Shown: positions 7,989 through 10,915 of the stretch, piece by piece | Layout: every line of letters starts with the position of its first letter | How positions within the stretch are numbered: the stretch's first letter is position 1 | DNA from: DYHD01 sp964411065 | GTDB taxonomy: Bacteria; Nitrospirota; Thermodesulfovibrionia; Thermodesulfovibrionales; Dissulfurispiraceae | Length of the DNA: 10,915 nucleotides | Reading direction: 5' to 3' | NCBI GenBank assembly: GCA_964411065.1 | Contig: CAYPJO010000065.1 | Coordinates: 1 to 10,915 of the forward strand | Translations under genes and position numbers: made by a program | Notes under the pieces: generated by a model | What the model was told of the DNA's origin: nothing | What the model saw: only the letters and a program-made list of their open reading frames with translations | The model's database searches: none

Positions 7989-8009
7989 ATTTTAACATAA
8001 TTTTAACAT
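7989..8009 (-). promoter_or_regulatory. Tandem 10-base repeat at the phosphotransferase operon start
   Basis: ATTTTAACAT occurs at 7989-7998 and again at 8000-8009, a period of 11 bases. On the minus strand it reads ATGTTAAAAT twice, and each copy contains a -10-like TAAAAT. The copy nearer the gene ends about ten bases before the ATG, so transcription from it would start almost at the start codon. It could be a promoter, an operator with helical phasing, or AT-rich coincidence. Confidence 0.35.
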
Positions 8010-8121
8010 TGATTCCGAAACTTGAAATCTCTCATAGATAAAAAAATAGTCTACTCGTAGTCGTCATGTATATTGGAAAACCAGAATTATTAAATCTTTC
8101 AGATAAGTGATAGAAAAAATA

Positions 8122-8150
8122 TTGCTTTACCAGTTAGAATTGGTGTTAAT
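8122..8150 (+). promoter_or_regulatory. Possible hisF promoter with a dyad in the spacer
   Basis: TTGCTT (8122-8127) and GTTAAT (8145-8150) are 17 bases apart. An imperfect inverted repeat, ACCAGT-TAGA-ATTGGT (8129-8144), fills the spacer. This would place the transcript start about 40 bases before the hisF ATG. Both hexamers are weak matches, so the call is tentative. Confidence 0.25.
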
Positions 8151-8186
8151 AGGATGCAAGAGATTAAAAAATAAAGGAATTAAAAA

Positions 8187-8191
8187 GGGAG
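8187..8191 (+). promoter_or_regulatory. Ribosome binding site choosing the ATG of hisF
   Basis: GGGAG ends at 8191. An in-frame TTG begins at 8192 with no spacing and cannot be the start; the ATG at 8198 is six bases away and gives D11 and D130 in the standard HisF numbering. Confidence 0.75.
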
Positions 8192-8197
8192 TTGACT

Positions 8198-8962
8198 ATG
8201 GAGATAATTAAGATTATGCCTTGTTTAGATATGAAAGACGGTAGAGTTGTAAAGGGAGTTAATTTTATAAATCTTAGAGATGCTGGCGATCCTGTTGAGA
8301 ATGCAAAATTTTATGAGATGGAGGGAGCTGATGAGCTTGCCATGCTCGATATAGCAGCCACTCTTGAAAATCGCAAGACAAGGCTTCAATGGGTCAAAGA
8401 GGTATCTTCTGCAATCAAAATCCCTCTCACAGTGGGTGGTGGAATCTCTACAATAGCAGACATTGAGCTTGTTTTAGAAGCAGGGGCTCACAAAATATCT
8501 ATGAATAGTGCTGCAGTAAGAAATCCCAAGCTAATAGAGGAATCTGCTAAGAAATATGGCTCTGATAGAATCATCATCGCTATCGATGGGAAAAGGAATA
8601 AAGAGATGCCTTCCGGTTTTGAAGTTGTAGTCTCAGGTGGGACAAAACCTGCTGGCAAGGATGTGGTAGAATGGGCTAAAGAGTGCGAAAAGCGAGGAGC
8701 TGGAACAATCTTACCAACGAGTATGGATGGTGACGGCACAAAAGCTGGTTATGATTTAGAATTTACCAGAGCTATTTCACAAGCCGTCAAAATACCTGTC
8801 ATTGCTTCAGGTGGTGCAGGTACCCTTGAACATTTTTATGAAGGTGTGGTTATAGGAGGGGCTAAGATACTCCTTGCTGCCTCGGTATTCCATTTTAGGA
8901 TATTAAGCATCAGAGAGGTAAAAGAATTCTTGAAAAGTAAAGGATTGCAAGTTAATATTTAA
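8198..8962 (+). CDS. hisF: Imidazole glycerol phosphate synthase, cyclase subunit
   Basis: Cyclase half of IGP synthase. With HisH supplying ammonia, it turns PRFAR into imidazole glycerol phosphate and AICAR, linking histidine and purine synthesis. The 254 residues form a TIM barrel. Catalytic D11 (PCLDMKDG) and D130 (AIDGKR) fall at the classical positions when the ATG is used. Phosphate-binding and barrel motifs are TVGGGI, SMNSAAV, TSMDGDGTKAGYD and VIASGGAGTLEHFYEG. It has small departures from the commonest sequence: ILPTSMDG where many have ILLTSMDR, and FHFRILS near the end. It looks functional. It stands alone, with no hisH, hisA or hisI in the window. The WbuZ-type relative used in amidino-sugar synthesis is a less likely alternative, because the sequence stays close to canonical HisF and no sugar genes are nearby. 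Confidence 0.94.
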   Translation: MEIIKIMPCLDMKDGRVVKGVNFINLRDAGDPVENAKFYEMEGADELAMLDIAATLENRKTRLQWVKEVSSAIKIPLTVGGGISTIADIELVLEAGAHKISMNSAAVRNPKLIEESAKKYGSDRIIIAIDGKRNKEMPSGFEVVVSGGTKPAGKDVVEWAKECEKRGAGTILPTSMDGDGTKAGYDLEFTRAISQAVKIPVIASGGAGTLEHFYEGVVIGGAKILLAASVFHFRILSIREVKEFLKSKGLQVNI

Positions 8963-9105
8963 AGCTACTTCTTATGAAGATCTCATCCTCTCATCTTCAC
9001 TTTTTAAAAGGCTAAATTTAGAAGTCTTTGATCAAAGTGAAAGAATGCTATTTTTCTAAATTAAGTATTTAAAGGAGAGTAGATTTAAGTTTATGCACAT
9101 TAGTT
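8963..9105. other. Convergent spacer between hisF and the SMR gene
   Basis: Besides the hisF terminator it holds the palindromes CTAAATTTAG (9012-9021) and CTTTGATCAAAG (9026-9037). Inverted arms ATTTAGAA (9016-9023) and TTCTAAAT (9054-9061) enclose the second palindrome. These may form structure at the end of the SMR transcript. No gene is apparent. Confidence 0.4.
8975..9005 (+). terminator. Rho-independent terminator of hisF
   Basis: A perfect 7-base stem, TGAAGAT (8975-8981) with ATCTTCA (8993-8999), has an 11-base loop and is followed by C and five T. It starts 13 bases after the hisF stop, the expected place. The long pyrimidine-rich loop makes it moderately strong only. Confidence 0.6.
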
Positions 9106-9438
9106 TTAATTAACCACCGACTTAGAAAAGAGATTCAGTATAACAACCCCAATGATTATAAGGGTTATACCTAAGATTGCTGGCATGTCAAGTCTTTGAT
9201 CAAAAACTATCCAACCAATTATAGTGATTAGAGTGATACCTATTCCTGACCAGACAGCATAGGCAATACCTACTGGGATTGCTCGAAGTGTTAAAGATAG
9301 GAAATAGAAAGCTATGCCATAGCCAACTATGACAATTGCAGAAGGTAAAAGTTTTGTAAAACCATCACTCTGCTTGAGGCTTGCTGTTGCAATCACTTCT
9401 GAAACAATTGCTATTAATAGAAATAACCAATGTTTCAT
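9106..9438 (-). CDS. Small multidrug resistance (SMR) transporter, Qac/EmrE subtype
   Basis: Inner-membrane proton-coupled exporter of cationic compounds, working as an antiparallel dimer. The 110 residues contain four hydrophobic helices (about 3-21, 31-50, 56-77, 85-104). The essential proton/substrate glutamate is E14. Y40, Y60 and W63 match EmrE numbering exactly, as do SLKxSxGFT near 20-28, GIAYAVWSGIG and DQRLDMPAILG. These favour the drug-exporting Qac branch over the guanidinium exporters (Gdx). The ATG is preceded by GGTGA at a six-base distance. The gene stands alone, and I recognise no guanidine riboswitch upstream. Small single-gene transporters of this kind are often transferred, but no mobile element lies beside it. 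Confidence 0.93.
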   Translation of the reverse strand: MKHWLFLLIAIVSEVIATASLKQSDGFTKLLPSAIVIVGYGIAFYFLSLTLRAIPVGIAYAVWSGIGITLITIIGWIVFDQRLDMPAILGITLIIIGVVILNLFSKSVVN

Positions 9439-9839
9439 AAACTATCACCAAAGTAAAATAATTTATATTAAGGATTTACATTTGATGTTTTAAAGGGAGC
9501 AATTAAAAACTTAATATTTCTGTTTTATTTCAAATGATTTCATTTGTCTAAATTGAGGCCATAGATAATAAAGGATAAAAGCAGACTGCATACTCTGATG
9601 TTACTTCTAAGAGTCCTTTGATGAATTCGTTTTTTTAGGTAGTACAAGCTATGATATATAAATCCACAATCTTTTACTTAAAAACCGCAAAAAGAAAGCA
9701 TATAATTATATTATATCAAGAAGAATGGAAAGAAGTATTATTTTAACGGTTGTAAATAGAGCTGAATAATCTACAAAAATAATAGAAGATATTATTTAAT
9801 TTATGCTCAGGTTTAAGTTGTGATTATTTATTGAGATAC

Positions 9840-9876
9840 ACCTCAGAGTAACAATATAGTCTCCTATCTCTGAGGT
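9840..9876 (+). repeat. 9-base perfect inverted repeat (hairpin)
   Basis: ACCTCAGAG (9840-9848) pairs perfectly with CTCTGAGGT (9868-9876). An inner stem ATAG/CTAT with loop TCTC stacks directly on the 3' side, leaving a bulge on the 5' side. No T-run follows it, so it does not look like a terminator. The upstream TGAG (9833-9836) could instead pair with CTCA (9842-9845), an alternative fold. Confidence 0.6.
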
Positions 9877-9885
9877 TTGTCATAG

Positions 9886-9930
9886 ATAAGGCCATTCTTA
9901 GGCATTCTTATAGCTAAGATTATTTTATTC
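9886..9930 (+). repeat. Tandem GSCATTCTTA repeat with two competing hairpins
   Basis: GCCATTCTTA and GGCATTCTTA lie side by side (9891-9910), a 10-base period. ATAAG-GCC (9886-9893) can pair with GGC and CTTAT just downstream. Alternatively TCTTAG (9897-9902) can pair with CTAAGA (9914-9919), followed by TTATTTTATT. The two folds share bases and exclude each other. The second resembles a weak terminator. Confidence 0.35.
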
Positions 9931-9952
9931 CTACAGATGTGCAATCCAATAA

Positions 9953-9962
9953 TTACCGGTAA
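9953..9962. promoter_or_regulatory. 10-base palindrome upstream of speE
   Basis: TTACCGGTAA is a perfect palindrome about 33 bases upstream of the TATAAT of the probable speE promoter. It is GC-richer than its surroundings and could be a regulator site, though a ten-base palindrome can occur by chance. Confidence 0.25.
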
Positions 9963-9994
9963 GGAAATTAATGATTTTGAACAGTAGTGTATTG

Positions 9995-10012
9995 TATAAT
10001 TCCATTAAATGG
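9995..10012 (+). promoter_or_regulatory. Probable speE promoter (-10) and overlapping operator-like dyad
   Basis: A consensus -10 TATAAT lies at 9995-10000. No good -35 sits at 17 bases; TTGAAC (9977-9982) is only 12 bases away. Two bases after the -10 is the perfect odd dyad CCATT-A-AATGG (10002-10012), where a transcript would begin, so a bound regulator would block initiation. The leader to the TTG start would be about 65-70 bases. Confidence 0.4.
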
Positions 10013-10019
10013 TAATAGT

Positions 10020-10042
10020 AAAGGAATGTTTGGTATTCTTTT
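10020..10042 (+). promoter_or_regulatory. Hairpin in the speE 5' leader
   Basis: AAAGGAAT (10020-10027) pairs with ATTCTTTT (10035-10042), eight pairs with one G-T, around a 7-base loop. It lies about 20 bases before the ribosome binding site and could protect the mRNA end or modulate translation. The pairing is mostly A-T and weak. Confidence 0.35.
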
Positions 10043-10063
10043 ATCTTCAAAAATTATGTTAGA

Positions 10064-10070
10064 GGGAGGT
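10064..10070 (+). promoter_or_regulatory. Ribosome binding site fixing the TTG start of speE
   Basis: GGGAGGT lies four bases before the TTG at 10075. The family N-terminus begins at that codon and the next in-frame ATG lies well inside the protein. Confidence 0.75.
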
Positions 10071-10074
10071 TAGG

Positions 10075-10911
10075 TTGATTAAATTCTTTGAAAAGGACCC
10101 ATATTCACCGATACAGTACGTATATGAGGTCGAAGAGATACACTATAAAGGCAAAAGTGCATTTCAGGATATTATGGTAGTTAAAAACCCTTACTTCGGT
10201 AAAATGCTTATTCTCGATGGGGTTGTTCAGATCACAGAAAGGGATGAGTTTTTCTATCATGAAATGCTCGTTCATATGCTCATGCATTCTCATCCTAATC
10301 CACAAGATATAGTTGTAATAGGTGGTGGTGATGGTGGAGCAGTTCGAGAGGTTCTCAAGCATGATTGCGTAAAAAAGGTATATTTCGTAGAGATAGATGA
10401 AGAGGTCATTAATGTCTCTAAGAGATTTTTCCCTACTGTGGCATCTGCTATGGATAATGAAAAAGTAGAAATCAAGTGTATGGATGGAGCGGAATTTGTA
10501 AAAGATAAGAATAGCAATATCGATCTTATTATTGTTGACTCCACCGATATCATTGGTTTTGCAAAAAGTCTTTTTACAGTAGAGTTTTTCAAGTCCGTTA
10601 AAAACGCCCTTCGTGACGAAGGCATGTTTGTAACTCTCTCTGAGTCATTACATTTTCATAAAGAAATGGTAATAGAAGTGCAGGAAGCTTTAAAACTAAT
10701 TTTCCCAATTGTCGACCTCTACACAGCTCCTTTGGCAACTTATGCAGGGAATTGGTGGACCTTTTCAGCAGCATCAAAGAAACTACCTCTACGGGAATTA
10801 AGACGGGAATATAAAATCTCGACACGCTACTTTAATGAGGAAATTTTCCATTTTGCTTTCTTACCTCGCACAATCTATGAAAACCTATTGAACAAAAGGC
10901 TTCCTTGGTAG
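10075..10911 (+). CDS. speE: Polyamine aminopropyltransferase (spermidine synthase family)
   Basis: Transfers the aminopropyl group of decarboxylated S-adenosylmethionine to an amine, classically putrescine, giving spermidine and methylthioadenosine. The 278 residues match SpeE length. An N-terminal beta domain (about 1-60) precedes a Rossmann fold with GGGDGG (83-88), VEID (105-108) and MDGAEF (136-141). The catalytic gate is DSTD (155-158), with D155 as the expected proton acceptor; YHEMLVH (61-67) and YAGNWWTFSAASK near 223-235 are substrate-site segments. The loop after DSTD reads IIGF where most members have PxGP, and the C-terminal segment reads RYFNEEIFHFAFLP. The acceptor amine (putrescine, agmatine or a longer polyamine) cannot be assigned. 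It starts with TTG behind GGGAGGT. speD and an arginine or ornithine decarboxylase are not in the window; the contig ends four bases after the stop. Confidence 0.93.
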   Translation: MIKFFEKDPYSPIQYVYEVEEIHYKGKSAFQDIMVVKNPYFGKMLILDGVVQITERDEFFYHEMLVHMLMHSHPNPQDIVVIGGGDGGAVREVLKHDCVKKVYFVEIDEEVINVSKRFFPTVASAMDNEKVEIKCMDGAEFVKDKNSNIDLIIVDSTDIIGFAKSLFTVEFFKSVKNALRDEGMFVTLSESLHFHKEMVIEVQEALKLIFPIVDLYTAPLATYAGNWWTFSAASKKLPLRELRREYKISTRYFNEEIFHFAFLPRTIYENLLNKRLPW

Positions 10912-10915
10912 AAAT

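Larger units (their letters stand above)
9439..10074. other. 636-base region without a confident gene, containing repeats and hairpins
   Basis: Very AT-rich gap between divergent SMR and speE genes. Only tiny open frames exist, for example 31 codons at 9651-9746, and none has good start signals. No tRNA, riboswitch class or insertion sequence is recognised. The first half (to about 9700) shows little beyond an arm pair TATAAT-TAT-ATTATA at 9701-9715. The second half holds the inverted repeats, the 10-base tandem repeat and the promoter-like elements listed separately. It could be a decayed gene region, a long speE leader, or an unannotated RNA. Confidence 0.5.

Noticed and set aside
8192..8197. 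TTG start for hisF two codons upstream
   Set aside because: It directly abuts the ribosome binding site, and the ATG gives correct spacing and standard residue numbering.
9085..9112. Hexapeptide frame (MHISFN) after AAAGGAG near 9071
   Set aside because: The ribosome binding site is too far from the ATG and the frame is tiny; it overlaps the end of the SMR gene.
9439..9600. Guanidine riboswitch upstream of the SMR gene
   Set aside because: No ykkC-type motif is visible and the protein has Qac/EmrE features instead of guanidinium-exporter ones.
9651..9746. 31-codon plus-strand frame in the gene-free gap
   Set aside because: No convincing ribosome binding site, no recognisable domain, and such frames are expected by chance in this much sequence.
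9725..9769. 14-codon frame after TATAAT-like sequence and AAGAAG
   Set aside because: Too short to support; the purine-rich stretch is only a weak ribosome binding site.
9800..9880. CRISPR repeat suspected at GTTTAAGTTG near 9811
   Set aside because: It occurs once; there is no repeat-spacer periodicity and no cas gene.
10290..10625. Long minus-strand frame inside speE and similar frames inside polX, hisF and bioD
   Set aside because: They are shadows of well-supported genes, with no motifs or start signals of their own.

Overview
The window looks like an ordinary chromosomal stretch of an AT-rich bacterium. Spacers are very AT-rich, gene starts carry AGGAGG-type ribosome binding sites, and some genes start with TTG. 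The EF-P and aminopropyltransferase are bacterial in type. Nothing fixes the phylum; a poorly sampled lineage is possible, but that is a guess. There are eleven confident genes. I see no rRNA, tRNA, CRISPR array, insertion sequence or phage gene.

Layout. (1) Bases 71-2953, minus strand: a radical SAM protein of the 'putative DNA modification/repair' family with a C-terminal helix-hairpin-helix, then a bacterial family X DNA polymerase with a PHP domain; together a DNA repair pair. (2) Bases 3132-5479, plus strand: an M24 aminopeptidase, elongation factor P (efp) and thiamine phosphate synthase (thiE), probably one operon closed by a weak hairpin terminator near 5480-5512. (3) Bases 5542-7978, minus strand: an APH-type phosphotransferase, a HAD-family hydrolase and dethiobiotin synthetase (bioD), with 0 and 1 base between genes, so clearly co-transcribed and probably translationally coupled. 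(4) Bases 8198-8962, plus strand: a lone hisF with its own terminator. (5) Bases 9106-9438, minus strand: a Qac/EmrE-type SMR transporter. (6) Bases 9439-10074: 636 bases with no convincing gene but several inverted repeats and a promoter-like site. (7) Bases 10075-10911, plus strand: speE, an aminopropyltransferase.

How the genes fit together. Most are single housekeeping steps (biotin, thiamine, histidine, polyamine) separated from their pathway mates, which is common in bacteria with dispersed operons. The most unusual points are: the EF-P tip has glutamine where other EF-Ps carry a modifiable Lys or Arg; an uncharacterised kinase-like/phosphatase-like pair is coupled to bioD; the radical SAM protein is paired with PolX and its usual uracil-DNA-glycosylase-related partner is not seen here; and the region upstream of speE has nested, partly mutually exclusive hairpins. 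No complete new defence or mobile system is visible.
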